Shown piece after piece: positions 38,757 to 49,547 of a stretch of DNA of 64,000 nt. Position 1 is the stretch's first letter. Each line of letters opens with the position of its first letter. The stretch is from assembly GCF_900142875.1 (NCBI RefSeq), contig NZ_FRCK01000002.1, positions 124,001-188,000 on the forward strand. The letters run 5' to 3'. Both the position numbers and the translations under genes were made by a program. The notes under the pieces are model-generated. The model was not told the origin of the DNA and ran no database searches. It saw nothing but the letters and a program-made list of their open reading frames with translations. The DNA is from Paracoccus solventivorans. GTDB lineage: Bacteria > Pseudomonadota > Alphaproteobacteria > Rhodobacterales > Rhodobacteraceae.

Positions 38757-39919
38757 CCGGCGGGCATCCGCGCCTCGACCATCCCGGCCAGCCAGCTGGC
38801 CCCGGCCGGGATGGCGCTGTCGTCGAAATCATAGGCGGGGTGGTGCAGCATGGCGCTGTCGCCGTTGCCCAGGAAGATATAGGCCCCCGGCCGCGATTCG
38901 AGCATGTAGCTGAAATCCTCGCCCGCCATCAGCGGCGGCGCGGCGGTGTCCACCGACCCGGCGACGGCGCGGGCGACCTCGGCCGCGTGGGCGGTGGCGT
39001 CCCGGTGGTTCACCGTCACCGGATAGCCGCGGCGATAGTCGATGGCGGCGCTGACCCCCAGCGCCTCGGCGGTGCTGGCGACCACCCGGTGAAAGCGCTG
39101 TTCCAGCAGGTCGCGCACGCCGGCATCGAGCGAGCGCACGGTGCCCCGCAGCCGCACCTCTTGCGGGATGATGTTATAGGCGTGGCTCGAGGTCTCGACC
39201 GAGCAGACCGAGACCACCCCCGCCTGCAGCGGATCGAGGTTGCGCGCCACCAGCGATTGCAGCGCCGTCACCAGCTGCGCCGCAGCCAGCACCGGATCGA
39301 CGCAATCCTGCGGCCGCGCCGCGTGGCCGCCGCGGCCGGTCAGCACCACGTCGAACTGGTCGGCAGCGGCCATGATCCCGCCCTCGCGGATCGCGAATTG
39401 CCCGACGGGCAGGCCGGGCAGGTTGTGCAGCGCATAGAACTCTTGAATCCCCCAGCGCTCGACCAGCCCGTCCTGGACCATGGCCAGCCCCCCGGCGCCG
39501 TTTTCCTCGGCCGGCTGGAACACCAGCACGGCGGTGCCGTCGAAATTGCGGGTCTCGGCCAGGTATTTCGCCGCCCCCAGCAGCATCGCGGTGTGGCCGT
39601 CATGGCCGCAGGCGTGCATGACCCCCGGCGTGGTCGAGGCATAGTCGGCGCCGGTGATCTCGGTGATCGGCAGCGCGTCCATGTCGGCGCGCAGCGCCAC
39701 CACCCGCGCGCGCGTGTCGCGGCAGCCGCGGATCACCGCCACCACGCCGCTGCGGCCGACACCCTCGGTCACCTCGTCGGCGCCAAAGCCGCGCAGCAGC
39801 TCGGCCACGCGGGCGGCGGTGCGGTGGACGGCATAGTCCAGTTCGGGGTGGCGGTGGAAATCATGCCGCCAGCCGGTGATCTCGGGCAGCAGCTCGGCAA
39901 AGCGGTTCCTGACGGGCAT
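38753..39919 (-). CDS. M20 family amidohydrolase (hippurate/N-acyl amino acid hydrolase type)
   Basis: 388 residues from the ATG at 39919. Dinuclear-metal cytosolic hydrolase of N-acyl amino acids. Motifs: WRHDFHRHPELDYAVHRTA, HACGHDGHTAMLLGA, PAEENGAGG with the catalytic Glu, and GGHAARPQDCVDP in the dimerisation domain; DFSYMLESRPGAYIFLGNG near the end. The exact substrate cannot be read from sequence. Confidence 0.88.
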   Translation of the reverse strand: MPVRNRFAELLPEITGWRHDFHRHPELDYAVHRTAARVAELLRGFGADEVTEGVGRSGVVAVIRGCRDTRARVVALRADMDALPITEITGADYASTTPGVMHACGHDGHTAMLLGAAKYLAETRNFDGTAVLVFQPAEENGAGGLAMVQDGLVERWGIQEFYALHNLPGLPVGQFAIREGGIMAAADQFDVVLTGRGGHAARPQDCVDPVLAAAQLVTALQSLVARNLDPLQAGVVSVCSVETSSHAYNIIPQEVRLRGTVRSLDAGVRDLLEQRFHRVVASTAEALGVSAAIDYRRGYPVTVNHRDATAHAAEVARAVAGSVDTAAPPLMAGEDFSYMLESRPGAYIFLGNGDSAMLHHPAYDFDDSAIPAGASWLAGMVEARMPAG

Positions 39920-39986
39920 GGCGCAACTCCTGTGACCCCGGCAGGCTACAGCGCGACGGGGCGGGCGCAAGCCGTTGCGGCAGAGA

Positions 39987-40646
39987 TCAACCCTCGGTCA
40001 GCGCCGCCACCGCGTGCGCCAGATGCCGGCGCGGCAGGATCAGGATGCAGGGCCCGTCCAGCGCCAGCTCGACCGCGCCGCCCAAGGCGGCGTTCGAGGT
40101 GCCGACACGGCCCGCCGGCTCGAACACCAGCCCGGAGATCGGCCAGCGCAGGCCGCGGCTTTCCCCGCTCACCCGCCCCAGCGGGTAGAGCGAGACCCGC
40201 GTGCCCGCCGGCAGGTCCAGCGCCAGCCGCGGCGGCGCTGCGATCATCACGTCGGTGCCCGCCAGCAGCAGGCAGGGCGGGTGGCGCAGCCGGGTCAGCG
40301 TGGTCAGATTGGCTAACAGATGGTCATGGCGCGGCCCGGCGAACCCCACCGCCACCACGAAGGGCGCGGCGATCCGCGACAGGCATTTTTCAAAATCGGT
40401 GCTCTCCTGCTCGGCGATATGGTGCAGCCGGGCGGCGGGGATTTGCGCCCGCACTTCAGCCGAAAGGGAATCGAAATCCCCCGCCACCGCCAGCGGCATC
40501 AGCCCCGCCGCCAGCGCCCGTTCCGAGCCGCTGTCGGCAGCCATGATCGCGGGCGCCAGCACCGTCGCCTGCGCCAGATCCGCGTCCGACACCGCGCCGC
40601 CGCCGATCAGGGTGACGCCCTGCGCAATGGACAGCAGCGGCGTCAT
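39987..40646 (-). CDS. Thiamin diphosphokinase
   Basis: 219 residues. Transfers pyrophosphate from ATP to thiamin. Seen: AADSGSERALAAGLMPLAVAGDFDS, the ESTDFEKCL motif and FAGPRHDHLLANLTTL. The C-terminal beta domain binds thiamin (GLRWPISGLVF, TSNAALGG). Its start overlaps the DUF2842 stop (ATGA), so the two genes are coupled. No TPP riboswitch is visible upstream. Confidence 0.9.
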   Translation of the reverse strand: MTPLLSIAQGVTLIGGGAVSDADLAQATVLAPAIMAADSGSERALAAGLMPLAVAGDFDSLSAEVRAQIPAARLHHIAEQESTDFEKCLSRIAAPFVVAVGFAGPRHDHLLANLTTLTRLRHPPCLLLAGTDVMIAAPPRLALDLPAGTRVSLYPLGRVSGESRGLRWPISGLVFEPAGRVGTSNAALGGAVELALDGPCILILPRRHLAHAVAALTEG

Positions 40647-40855
40647 TCGCCGCGGCCGATCCCCCGGAACACATGCCGGAACGGGATCGCCCAGGCAAAG
40701 GCCAGGAAGATGTAGACCGGCACCTCGGCCCAGATCGGCATCCGGCCGAAGCGCGCGTCCAGCCAGTTCATCAGGGTGACCGCGATCACGATCCAGATCG
40801 GCAGCCAGACCAGCAGCAGCACCAGCGACCAGCGCTTGCGGGCCTTCAGCGACAT
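40643..40855 (-). CDS. DUF2842 small membrane protein
   Basis: 70 residues from the ATG at 40855, which has GGAAAAGAG before it; starts at 40882 and 40912 are possible but the latter overlaps purA. Two hydrophobic segments (SLVLLLVWLPIWIVIAVTLM and VYIFLAFAWAIPF). Matches DUF2842 of Alphaproteobacteria. Function unknown. It follows purA by 31 bases. Confidence 0.75.
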   Translation of the reverse strand: MSLKARKRWSLVLLLVWLPIWIVIAVTLMNWLDARFGRMPIWAEVPVYIFLAFAWAIPFRHVFRGIGRGE

Positions 40856-40886
40856 CTCTTTTCCGTTGCCCGGCCCCGCCATCGGA

Positions 40887-42179
<1,293 letters not shown>

Positions 42180-42243
42180 CACAATTCCTTTGGTCACGTG
42201 CGCGGGGCGCGGTATAGCCCCGAAAGATCGCCCCGGGAAGCCG

Positions 42244-42684
42244 CTATTGCCCCAGGATCGAGGCCAGACGCCGCAGCGCCAGCAGATAGCCCTCGGTCCC
42301 GCAGCCGGCGATCACCCCCTCGGCGCGGGCGCTGACGAAGGAATGGTGCCGGAAGGACTCGCGCCGGTGGATGTTCGAGATATGCACCTCGATCACCGGC
42401 CCGTCATAGGCGTTCAGCGCATCGAGGATCGCGACCGAGCTATGGCTGTAGGCGGCGGGGTTGATGACGATGCCGGCGGCCTCGGCGCGGGCCTCGTGGA
42501 TCCAGTCGACCAGCTGGCCTTCGTGGTTCGACTGCCGGAACCGCAGCCCCAGCCCCAGCTGATCCGCCAGCGCGGTGCAGCGGGTTTCCACATCGGCCAG
42601 CGTCTCGTGGCCGTAAACCTCGGGCTGGCGCTGGCCCAGCAGGTTCAGGTTCGGGCCGTTGAGGACATGGATCATGCGGGTCAT
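42244..42684 (-). CDS. aroQ: 3-dehydroquinate dehydratase, type II
   Basis: 146 residues. Trans-dehydration of 3-dehydroquinate in the shikimate pathway. [18 protein letters not shown] with the catalytic Arg/Tyr region, [31 protein letters not shown] with the catalytic His, and [16 protein letters not shown]. Start at 42684 or the ATG three codons later. The second shikimate gene here after aroA. Confidence 0.94.
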   Translation of the reverse strand: MTRMIHVLNGPNLNLLGQRQPEVYGHETLADVETRCTALADQLGLGLRFRQSNHEGQLVDWIHEARAEAAGIVINPAAYSHSSVAILDALNAYDGPVIEVHISNIHRRESFRHHSFVSARAEGVIAGCGTEGYLLALRRLASILGQ

Positions 42685-42743
42685 TCAAGAACCATCCTGT
42701 AAACCGGACTGTAAACCGGCCCACCCGGGAACCGCCTGACTGC

Positions 42744-42820
42744 TGGTCGGGGCGAGAGGATTCGAACCTCCGGCCTACGGTACCCAAAACCGTCGCGCTA
42801 CCAGGCTGCGCCACGCCCCG
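42744..42820 (-). tRNA. tRNA-Pro (anticodon TGG)
   Basis: 77 bases read from 42820 to 42744 with the CCA encoded. Acceptor stem CGGGGCG/CGCCCCG, D arm with AGCCTGGTAGCGC, anticodon stem ACGGT/ACCGT around the loop TTTGGGT (anticodon TGG), T arm with GGTTCGAATCC. Confidence 0.95.
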
Positions 42821-42868
42821 GACCGAGCGTGTTCTAGACCAGCGGCGCGGCGGGCGAAAGGGCGAAAC

Positions 42869-43375
42869 TCAGTCGCAGGGGGCGGCGGCGGTGGCCTGCG
42901 GCACGACGGGGTGGCGCAGGGTGGTGCCGGGGACCAGCCCGCGGCGCGCAGCCTCGCCGCCCGCAAGTTCCAGCACCAGCAGCCGCTTGGGGTCGGGGTC
43001 GCCGGGGGCGGCGCCGGGAATGATGGTCAGGTCGTGGGGCTGGGCCTGCGGGTGGACGTGGCGCAGCACGCCCTTTTCGTCGAAGAACAGCATGTCCAGC
43101 GGGATCAGCGTGTCCTTCATCCAGAACCCGGCGGGCTGCGGCGCTTCATAGACGAACAGCATCCCGTGGCTGCGCAGCAGCTGCCGGCGCCCCATCAGCC
43201 CGCGGGCGCGCGCGGCCGGGTCGGCCGCGATCTCGACGGAAAACACCGCATGGGACCCCGAGGGCGTGGTCAGCACCACCTGCCCCGGGTCGCAGCTGCC
43301 CTGCGCAGCCGCCGCCCCCGCCGACAGCGCCAGCGGCAACAGCGCCCCGGCGACGATGCGCCGGGCGCCCCTCAC
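42869..43375 (-). CDS. Exported DUF192 protein
   Basis: 168 residues from a GTG at 43375. Signal peptide to about residue 24 ([14 protein letters not shown]). The DUF192 domain follows: [51 protein letters not shown]. Members are small periplasmic proteins of unsettled function. Its GTGA junction overlaps the stop of the cold-shock gene, so it is translated with it. Confidence 0.82.
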   Translation of the reverse strand: MRGARRIVAGALLPLALSAGAAAAQGSCDPGQVVLTTPSGSHAVFSVEIAADPAARARGLMGRRQLLRSHGMLFVYEAPQPAGFWMKDTLIPLDMLFFDEKGVLRHVHPQAQPHDLTIIPGAAPGDPDPKRLLVLELAGGEAARRGLVPGTTLRHPVVPQATAAAPCD

Positions 43376-44118
43376 AGCGCCTGTTTCGACATCGGCATCA
43401 GCGCCGAGCCGCCCTGCAGCAGCCGCCCGGCCGCGACACGACGCTCGCCACGGGCGGCGGGCGGGTCGGCGCGGGGCTCACCCCGGGGCGCAGACAGATC
43501 GGACCGCGATTCCAGCGAAGCCGCGGAGGCGGAGGCGGGGCCGGTATCCTCTTGCGACTCGCCCTCGCCCGAACGCTCGGGGTCCAGCGAATCCGACACC
43601 GCGCGTTCCCACGCGAGGATCTGCGCCGCCATCAGCCCGCGCGGGGCGGTGACCACGCGCAGCCCCACGGCCTCGCCCGATTGCAGATCGGCGAACCCCC
43701 AGCGGCGCAGCACCTCGACATGCAGGAACACGTCGCCCTTGCGCCCGAAGATATTGGCAAAGCCAAAGCCCTTCATCCGGTCGAACCACTTGACCCGCGC
43801 CGGCAGCAGCGGCAGCGCGTTCAGGTCGGCATCCTCCAGCGGCTCGAGATCGGCGATCGGCGCGATGGATTCGGCAGGGGCCGGCACCACCGCCACCACC
43901 TCGGACGCCTGCCGGCCGCGCGGGGTGCGGATCGCCAGCACCTCGACCAGCGCCCCCTCTACCACCGAGCTTTGCCCGAAGTTGCGCAGCACATTGGCGT
44001 GGACGAGCACGTCGGGCCCGCCTTCCGCATCCGCCAGGAAACCGAACCCCTTGACCGGATCGAACCACTTGATCTGGCCTTTGACGTATTCGCCGATCCC
44101 GGGTTCTTCGCCATTCAT
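43372..44118 (-). CDS. Double cold-shock-domain protein with disordered tail
   Basis: 248 residues from the ATG at 44118. Two CSDs: residues about 10-75 (GQIKWFDPVKGFGFLADAEG) and about 105-170 (ARVKWFDRMKGFGFANIFG). Each keeps the RNP-1-like KGFGF; the RNP-2 region is VLVHANVL in the first and VFLHVEVL in the second. A Ser/Glu-rich then Arg-rich tail of about 80 residues follows. Single-stranded nucleic acid binding is expected. About 286 bases of leader lie upstream, with no gene. Confidence 0.88.
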   Translation of the reverse strand: MNGEEPGIGEYVKGQIKWFDPVKGFGFLADAEGGPDVLVHANVLRNFGQSSVVEGALVEVLAIRTPRGRQASEVVAVVPAPAESIAPIADLEPLEDADLNALPLLPARVKWFDRMKGFGFANIFGRKGDVFLHVEVLRRWGFADLQSGEAVGLRVVTAPRGLMAAQILAWERAVSDSLDPERSGEGESQEDTGPASASAASLESRSDLSAPRGEPRADPPAARGERRVAAGRLLQGGSALMPMSKQAL

Positions 44119-44404
44119 TACAAGATTATACCTCTGAGGCTCGGCGCGGAGATATTCCTGTCGCGCCGGGCACAAGTTGCAAAGTCGTGCCGCGAACCGG
44201 CGTCGGAGACAAGCTAACACCCGTCCGGGCGCAGGAAAAGCTGCACAAGGTCGGATGCGACAAGTTTGTCCACAAACTATGTTGACCCGAGAAGCGGTGC
44301 GTGGCCCCGGCGGCAGTTGTCCGGGCGGCGCCTCGCGCCGGGCAGGCGCAGGCGCCACGCGGCCCGCCGGAACGGCCGGGGCGGCGCGGCAGAGGCGCCC
44401 GGAC

Positions 44405-45025
44405 TCAGGGCTGCAGCCGCTGGATGTCCCAGCCGCCGCCCGCGGCCGCAGCCCGGCGGGTCCAGCGGAAACGGTCGTGCAGGCGAAAGGCGCCGTCGGC
44501 CCAGAACTCGATCTGCACCGGCGTGATGCGGAAGCCGCCCCAGAACGGCGGGCGGGCGGGCGACAGCCCGTGGCGCAGCCCCTGCCGCGCCACCTCGGCC
44601 ATCAGCGTCCCGCGGCTGTCCAGCGGCTGGCTTTGCCGGCTGGACCAGGCGCCGATGCGCGACTGCAGCGCGCGGCTGGCGTAATAGGCGTCGGCGGCAG
44701 CGCCTTCCTCGCGGGTCACGCTGCCGCGGACCCGGATCTGCCGGCGCAGCGATTTCCAGTGCATCACAAAGGCGGCCTTGCCGGTCGCGGCGATCTGGCG
44801 GCCCTTGGCGCTGTCGTAATTGGTATAGAACACGAAGCCGCCGTCCGGCCCCGGCTCGATCTCTTTCAGCAGCACCATGCGCACGTCGGGCAGCCCGTCC
44901 GCGTCCACCGTGGCCAGCGCGATGGCGTTGGGGTCATTGGGCTCGGTCGCGGCGGCCTCGTCCAGCCAGGCGCGGGCAATGGCGAAAGGATCCTCGCCCT
45001 GAAAAATCCCGGTGCGGTCGCTCAT
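44405..45025 (-). CDS. pdxH: Pyridoxamine/pyridoxine 5'-phosphate oxidase
   Basis: 206 residues from the ATG at 45025; an ATG 20 codons upstream runs close to fabI and is not needed. FMN enzyme making pyridoxal phosphate. [46 protein letters not shown] and the C-terminal WDIQRLQP are typical. It is divergent from fabI with 63 bases between. Confidence 0.94.
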   Translation of the reverse strand: MSDRTGIFQGEDPFAIARAWLDEAAATEPNDPNAIALATVDADGLPDVRMVLLKEIEPGPDGGFVFYTNYDSAKGRQIAATGKAAFVMHWKSLRRQIRVRGSVTREEGAAADAYYASRALQSRIGAWSSRQSQPLDSRGTLMAEVARQGLRHGLSPARPPFWGGFRITPVQIEFWADGAFRLHDRFRWTRRAAAAGGGWDIQRLQP

Positions 45026-45088
45026 CTTGATGCCTTCCGGCCTTTCGCCTAATTCTCGGAGCAAGTTTGAAAGCGCGAGGGACAACCC

Positions 45089-45931
45089 ATGTCAAGCGAT
45101 ACCCCGGCGATGGGGCTGATGGCCGGCAGGCGGGGGCTCATCATGGGCCTTGCAAATGACAAGTCCATGGCGTGGGGAATCGCCCGCGCCGTGGCGGCGC
45201 AGGGCGCCGAACTGGCCTTTTCCTATCAGGGCGAGGCGCTGAAGAAGCGGGTCGATCCGCTGGCCGCGCAGCTGGGGTCGGACATCGTGCTGCCTTGCGA
45301 CGTGGGCGACATGGAATCGGTCGACGCGCTGTTCGCCGCGCTGAAGGACCGCTGGGGCAAGCTGGATTTCATCGTCCATGCCATCGGATTTTCCGACAAG
45401 GACGAATTGCGCGGCCGCTATGTCGACACCACCCGCGACAATTTCCTGATGACGATGGACATCTCGGTCTATTCCTTCACCGCGGTGACGCAGCGGGCGG
45501 CGGCGATGATGCCCGACGGCGGCTCGGTGCTGACCCTGACCTATTACGGGGCCGAGCGGGTGATGCCGCATTACAACGTCATGGGCGTGGCCAAGGCCGC
45601 GCTGGAAGCCTCGGTCCGCTATCTGGCCGAGGATCTGGGCAAGGACGGCATCCGCGTCAACGCGATCTCTGCCGGGCCGGTCAAGACGCTGGCCGCCAGC
45701 GGCATCGGCGATTTCCGCTATATCCTGAAATGGAACGAGCTGAACTCGCCCCTGCGCCGCAACGTCACCACCGACGACGTGGGCAAGTCGGCGCTGTATC
45801 TGCTGTCCGACCTCGGGTCCGGGGTGACCGGGGAAACCCATCACGTCGACGCCGGCTATCACGTCGTCGGCATGAAGGCGGTGGACGCCCCCGACATCGA
45901 CGCGGTGACGGGCCGCAAGGCCGCCGAATGA
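45089..45931 (+). CDS. fabI: Enoyl-[acyl-carrier-protein] reductase (NADH)
   Basis: 280 residues. Last step of fatty acid elongation. Short-chain dehydrogenase-like fold: [39 protein letters not shown], the catalytic pair in YNVMGVAK (Tyr-x6-Lys) and [17 protein letters not shown]. The HAIGFS Gly corresponds to the diazaborine/triclosan-site Gly93 of E. coli and is wild type. Confidence 0.95.
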   Translation: MSSDTPAMGLMAGRRGLIMGLANDKSMAWGIARAVAAQGAELAFSYQGEALKKRVDPLAAQLGSDIVLPCDVGDMESVDALFAALKDRWGKLDFIVHAIGFSDKDELRGRYVDTTRDNFLMTMDISVYSFTAVTQRAAAMMPDGGSVLTLTYYGAERVMPHYNVMGVAKAALEASVRYLAEDLGKDGIRVNAISAGPVKTLAASGIGDFRYILKWNELNSPLRRNVTTDDVGKSALYLLSDLGSGVTGETHHVDAGYHVVGMKAVDAPDIDAVTGRKAAE

Positions 45932-45956
45932 CACTTGCGGGCGCGGGACGACGCTG

Positions 45957-46568
45957 ATGCAGGCCATCACCCTGCCCGCGCTGGCGCTGTTCGTCACCAC
46001 GCTGGGGTTCGCGATCCTCTCGCCCGGGCCGGCGATCATCGCGGCCAGCCGCTCGGCCGCGGCGCGCGGGCGGCAGGCCTCGATGCCCTATGCGATGGGG
46101 CTGGCCTTTGGCGCCTCGGTCTGGTGCCTGTTTGCGCTGTTCGGGCTGACGGTGCTGTTCCGGGTGGTGCCGCAGTCCTACACGCTGCTGCGGCTGCTGG
46201 GCGGCGCCTATCTGATCTGGATCGCGGTGCAGATGTGGCGCCACGCCGCCGAGCCGCTGGAGATGCAGGGCGCCGCCGCCACCGGCCCCGGCTTTCGCCA
46301 AGGGCTGGCGTTGAACCTGTCCAACCCCAAGCCCGCGCTGTTCTATGGCAGCGTCATCCTGACCCTGTTTCCCGGCCTGTCCAGCCTCGGCGGCGCCGTC
46401 GTCTATCTGGTAGCGCTGGCGGTCGAGCTGGGGTTCTACGCCGCCGTCACCGCGCTGATGGCGACCGGCCCGATGCGCCGCGCCTATCGGGCCGCCAAGA
46501 CCGCGATCGACCGCATCGCCGGCACGCTGATCGGGGCACTCGGCCTGACGCTGATGCTTCGCAACTGA
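45957..46568 (+). CDS. LysE/RhtB-family amino acid exporter
   Basis: 203 residues, about six transmembrane helices. The N-terminal signature [26 protein letters not shown], then [14 protein letters not shown] and [19 protein letters not shown], identifies a RhtB/LysE transporter. Substrate not predictable. It begins 25 bases after the fabI stop and ends 23 bases before gpt, so these may be one operon. Confidence 0.9.
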   Translation: MQAITLPALALFVTTLGFAILSPGPAIIAASRSAAARGRQASMPYAMGLAFGASVWCLFALFGLTVLFRVVPQSYTLLRLLGGAYLIWIAVQMWRHAAEPLEMQGAAATGPGFRQGLALNLSNPKPALFYGSVILTLFPGLSSLGGAVVYLVALAVELGFYAAVTALMATGPMRRAYRAAKTAIDRIAGTLIGALGLTLMLRN

Positions 46569-46591
46569 CAAGAACCCAAGGAGCCCGCCCC

Positions 46592-47122
46592 ATGTCCATC
46601 CCGCCCTCCAATCCGCGCCCCGACCGCCTGCCGCATGAACGCGGCTTTCACGTCAGCTGGGACCAGCTGCACCGCGACGCCCGAGCCCTGGCCTGGCGGC
46701 TGCAGGACAAGGCCCCGCAGGGCGGCGGCGAGTGGCGGGCGGTGGTCGCGATCACCCGCGGCGGCATGGTCCCGGCGATGATCGTCGCGCGCGAGCTCGA
46801 CATCCGCACCATCGACACCATCAGCGTGAAATCCTATCGCAAGGGCGAACAGGGCGAGCTGCAGGTGCTGAAAGCCCCCGATGCCGAGATGATGGGCGAC
46901 GGCGAGGGGGTGCTGATCGTCGACGACCTGGTCGACAGCGGCCGCACGCTGGAACTGGTGCGCAAGCTCTACCCCCGCGCGCATTTCGCCACCGTCTACG
47001 CCAAGCCCAAGGGCCAGCCGATGACCCAGACCTATATCACCGAGGTCAGCCAGGACACCTGGATCTTCTTCCCCTGGGACCTGGCGCTGCAATATGTCGA
47101 GCCGTATCGGGGGAGCGACTGA
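46592..47122 (+). CDS. gpt: Xanthine-guanine phosphoribosyltransferase
   Basis: 176 residues from the ATG at 46592 with AAGGAG upstream. Purine salvage (xanthine, guanine). [22 protein letters not shown], the PRPP motif [20 protein letters not shown] and the C-terminal [18 protein letters not shown] are intact. A degraded second copy of its last codons follows about 40 bases downstream. Confidence 0.93.
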   Translation: MSIPPSNPRPDRLPHERGFHVSWDQLHRDARALAWRLQDKAPQGGGEWRAVVAITRGGMVPAMIVARELDIRTIDTISVKSYRKGEQGELQVLKAPDAEMMGDGEGVLIVDDLVDSGRTLELVRKLYPRAHFATVYAKPKGQPMTQTYITEVSQDTWIFFPWDLALQYVEPYRGSD

Positions 47123-47164
47123 TCTTTCGGGTGGGGGCTTCCCGGATGCGGGTTGGGGTGGAGG

Positions 47165-47253
47165 TTCCTATGTCGAGGTCAGCCGGGAAGCTTGGGGCTT
47201 CCTCCCCTAGGCATGCGCTGCAATACGTCGAGCCTCAGCGCGGAACCGACTGA
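47165..47253 (+). pseudogene. Decayed duplicate of the gpt 3' end
   Basis: In one frame the sequence reads YVEVSREAWGFLP and, after a small deletion shift, ALQYVEPQRGTD-stop. It aligns with [14 protein letters not shown] and [16 protein letters not shown] at the end of gpt (about 47030-47122). Nucleotide similarity is plain (GCGCTGCAATAYGTCGAGCC in both). No upstream remainder is visible, so it is a fragment. Confidence 0.75.
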
Positions 47254-47639
47254 TTTTCCAGGGAAGGCGTTGACGCTTCCCCGATATGCTCGTTCCTCGG
47301 ATACGCCCTGCAGACGTTTCACATTACCGCCCCATCACCAACGTCATTCACAGCCTCTGGGTTCTTCCTTCTGTGGGGACCTCTCATGCAGACGTAGAGC
47401 GGTATCGCAAGCCCGTCCGATTTCGGCAGACAGGCAGTGTCGCTCTTCCCGGTGCAAGCAGCGCCGACGGCAGTGCAACTTGCACGAGAACTCGCATTGG
47501 CGAGAGGCGGTTCAAAGCTAGGAACTTTCAGCAAGCACGCCGCGGAAGAATTCCCGCGACCAGGAAGCACAGGGCCAAGCAACAGGGCTCGATCCTGTCA
47601 TCTCAACATAGGCCCCTTCTCCGGCGCCGGCGGGTCCAA
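47254..47639. other. Unassigned region downstream of gpt, no gene recognised
   Basis: 386 bases of lower GC than the surroundings. Frames are open on both strands but lack ribosome sites, family motifs or consistent codon use. I make no gene call. Confidence 0.5.
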
Positions 47640-47819
47640 TCATTCGCCACTTTCGCCCGGGATCTTGTCCTCGCCTTCAGGGGGCACACTGCGCCCGGGC
47701 TCGCCCTGGTCTTGCGCGGCATCCTGTTCGGCCTGGCGGCGCTTGTTGCGTTCGGCTTCCTCCGGGGTGGTGTCGCGGACCGGGTTGTAGCGGTTGCGTT
47801 CGAAGGGCAGGTTGCCCAT
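47640..47819 (-). CDS. Small hydrophilic protein, unknown function
   Basis: 59 residues from the ATG at 47819, chosen because AAGGAGAG lies at ideal distance. No hydrophobic segment; rich in Glu, Gln, Arg and Asn (FERNRYNPVRDTTPEEAERN). Short charged proteins of this kind occur in Rhodobacterales; I know no function. It stands alone between degraded stretches. Confidence 0.6.
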   Translation of the reverse strand: MGNLPFERNRYNPVRDTTPEEAERNKRRQAEQDAAQDQGEPGRSVPPEGEDKIPGESGE

Positions 47820-48120
47820 GGCTCTCTCCTTTCGGGCTGAGGTCGTGGCCGGAGCCTTTTTCCGTTCGCTTCCCAACGTGCGGTGCGGGCGCAGGGTTGC
47901 ATCGCGGGGCGGTCTTTCGGTGCAACCGCGGCGCGTAGTTCACAATCCGCAGGTGAAGCCGCGCCCAACGAATCGAGGCGGCGCGTCGAAGGTGTTTCAA
48001 CCGCAGAGCATCATTCTATCGCCTCCCCCAGCAGCTCTCATCTCCAACCATGTTCCACGATTGTTCTTTACAAAGGGTAAAAATAATGGGAACAAAATAA
48101 AAACACACATGGAGACACTC
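47820..48120. other. Intergenic stretch with an AT-rich patch
   Basis: 301 bases. From about 48040 to 48110 the sequence becomes strikingly AT-rich (for example AAAATAATGG and AACAAAATAAAAAC), unlike anything else in the window. It may hold the promoter of the downstream 31-codon frame. No gene called. Confidence 0.5.
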
Positions 48121-48216
48121 ATGTTCCCCCTGTCCAAGCTGCCCGAAGCGATCGCCGATATGCTGGGAGTTGCCGCCATCTCGCTGGCCACCATCGCCGT
48201 GCTCTGGCTGGGCTGA
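48121..48216 (+). CDS. Candidate 31-residue single-helix membrane peptide
   Basis: 31 residues from the ATG at 48121, with GGAGA five bases upstream; an ATG at 48109 would add four residues. A short amphipathic start (MFPLSKLPEAIADM) leads into one predicted transmembrane helix (LGVAAISLATIAVLWLG) ending at the stop. The AT-rich upstream patch could be its promoter. Size and layout fit small membrane peptides or type I toxins, but no antitoxin RNA was identified. Existence as a gene is uncertain. Confidence 0.4.
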   Translation: MFPLSKLPEAIADMLGVAAISLATIAVLWLG

Positions 48217-48716
48217 GCGCAGGCGGAACGGCGGTCACAAGGGTTCTCCAGCGCGTTCCGCGACTCTGGAATGCGGCCCTGCACTGGGCAAGGAAGCTTT
48301 GAGGTTCCCCACGTCCTGACCACAAGCCGAGCGCAATGCGGATAAAGTCCGACCGGCAAGCAAAGACCGGGATCCGCTGCACCCAGCCCTTGCCTGGCTC
48401 GTCTCAAGCGCTTGGGCGGCGCAGAATCGCCCCGGCCAGCGGCACATGAGGCCAATGCGGTTCAAAGGGACGATTTTTGGAGCGCGATAGCGGCTCCTCT
48501 TCGATACGGCTCCGCCGTCGCATCCGCCGCAGGCCGCGGCCGCGCTACTCCAACGGCGCCTTGCTGAATCCACCAGCGCTTTGCCGAGACGTCACCTGCT
48601 CGGCATCGCCGATGAGGCGAGGTTCCTGGTCTACCCGCCGCAAGCTTTACCCACAGGCAACGACGGGCCGTCCCGGCAATAGCGTGTCACATGCTGCTGC
48701 GCCCTGTTTATGCTAC
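48217..48716. other. Unassigned region, no gene recognised
   Basis: 500 bases of mixed composition between the small peptide frame and the IS3 remnant. Translations on both strands show no recognisable domain. Possibly other decayed mobile DNA. Confidence 0.5.
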
Positions 48717-49359
48717 AGATTAGCTTGGCCACCGTGCAACGGGCCGCGTTGAAGCCCTTGCGGCCGAGCTGCCGCCAGACCTTCCGCACGCCGTAGACCT
48801 GCCAGTTCTCTTCGAACACCCGCCGGATGTCAGAGCGCAGGGCCGCGTCCCGGTGCGCCCGATCCGACATCCGTGCCGGGTCAGCACGCTTGGCCAGATG
48901 AGCGTATAGGTGGACGGGGCAATCGGCAGCACGCTGCAGATCGGCTCTACCCCATGCACACCGCGATGCACGTCGATGAACGACACCATCACTTCCACCG
49001 GCGGTCGAGTTCCGCCATCGCAAAATAAGCTGACGCCTTGCGGAGAATCTCGTGCGCTTGACGCAGCTCGCGGTTCTCCCGCTCCAGCGCCTTCATCTTC
49101 TCGGCCATGTCGCTCGGGATGCCCGCGCGCTTACCGCTGTCGACCTCGGCCTCATGACCCACTCGTTCAGGGTCTGGGCCGCGCAGCCGATCTTCGCGGA
49201 AATCGACATCACCGCCCGCCACCGCGATCCGTGCTAACCCTCATTGTGGAGAACCAGCCGCACGGCACGCTCACGCACTTCAGGGGAACTTGTTCGTCGT
49301 GCTCCTGATGCCCCACCCTACTCAGGAGTGGGAGCCTCCAGCAAACCCGGCGCGGTTCA
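48717..49359 (-). mobile_element. Truncated, frameshifted IS3-family insertion sequence
   Basis: Read from 49359 on the minus strand. The left end TGAACCGCGCCGGGTTTGCT resembles terminal repeats of IS3-family elements. OrfA pieces follow: EVRERAVRLVL, then after frameshifts [16 protein letters not shown] and [17 protein letters not shown] (coiled-coil end). OrfB pieces in two frames: VSFIDVHRGVHGVEPICSVL, then DIRRVFEENWQVYGVRKVW and ARCTVAKL, where it stops near 48717. The DDE catalytic part and the right end are missing. Inactive. Confidence 0.8.
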
Positions 49360-49547
49360 CCCGGCGTCCCTGGCGCAGCTTCGAGAAGCGACATCGCAAC
49401 CTCTGCCTTGCAGCAGGCCAAGCGAGAGACACAGCAACCACCGCGCCGCCCCGGCAACAGCGCGTCATGCCTCGGCGCAGGCCTCCATCTCGCGCGCTGC
49501 TTCCCTCCTGCCCTCGCCACAGAACTCCCGCCGCAGCCTCTTCCGAA

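Noticed and set aside
47286..47840. Plus-strand frame of 184 codons opposite the 59-codon gene
   Set aside because: No ribosome site or motif; the opposite-strand frame has a clear Shine-Dalgarno site instead.
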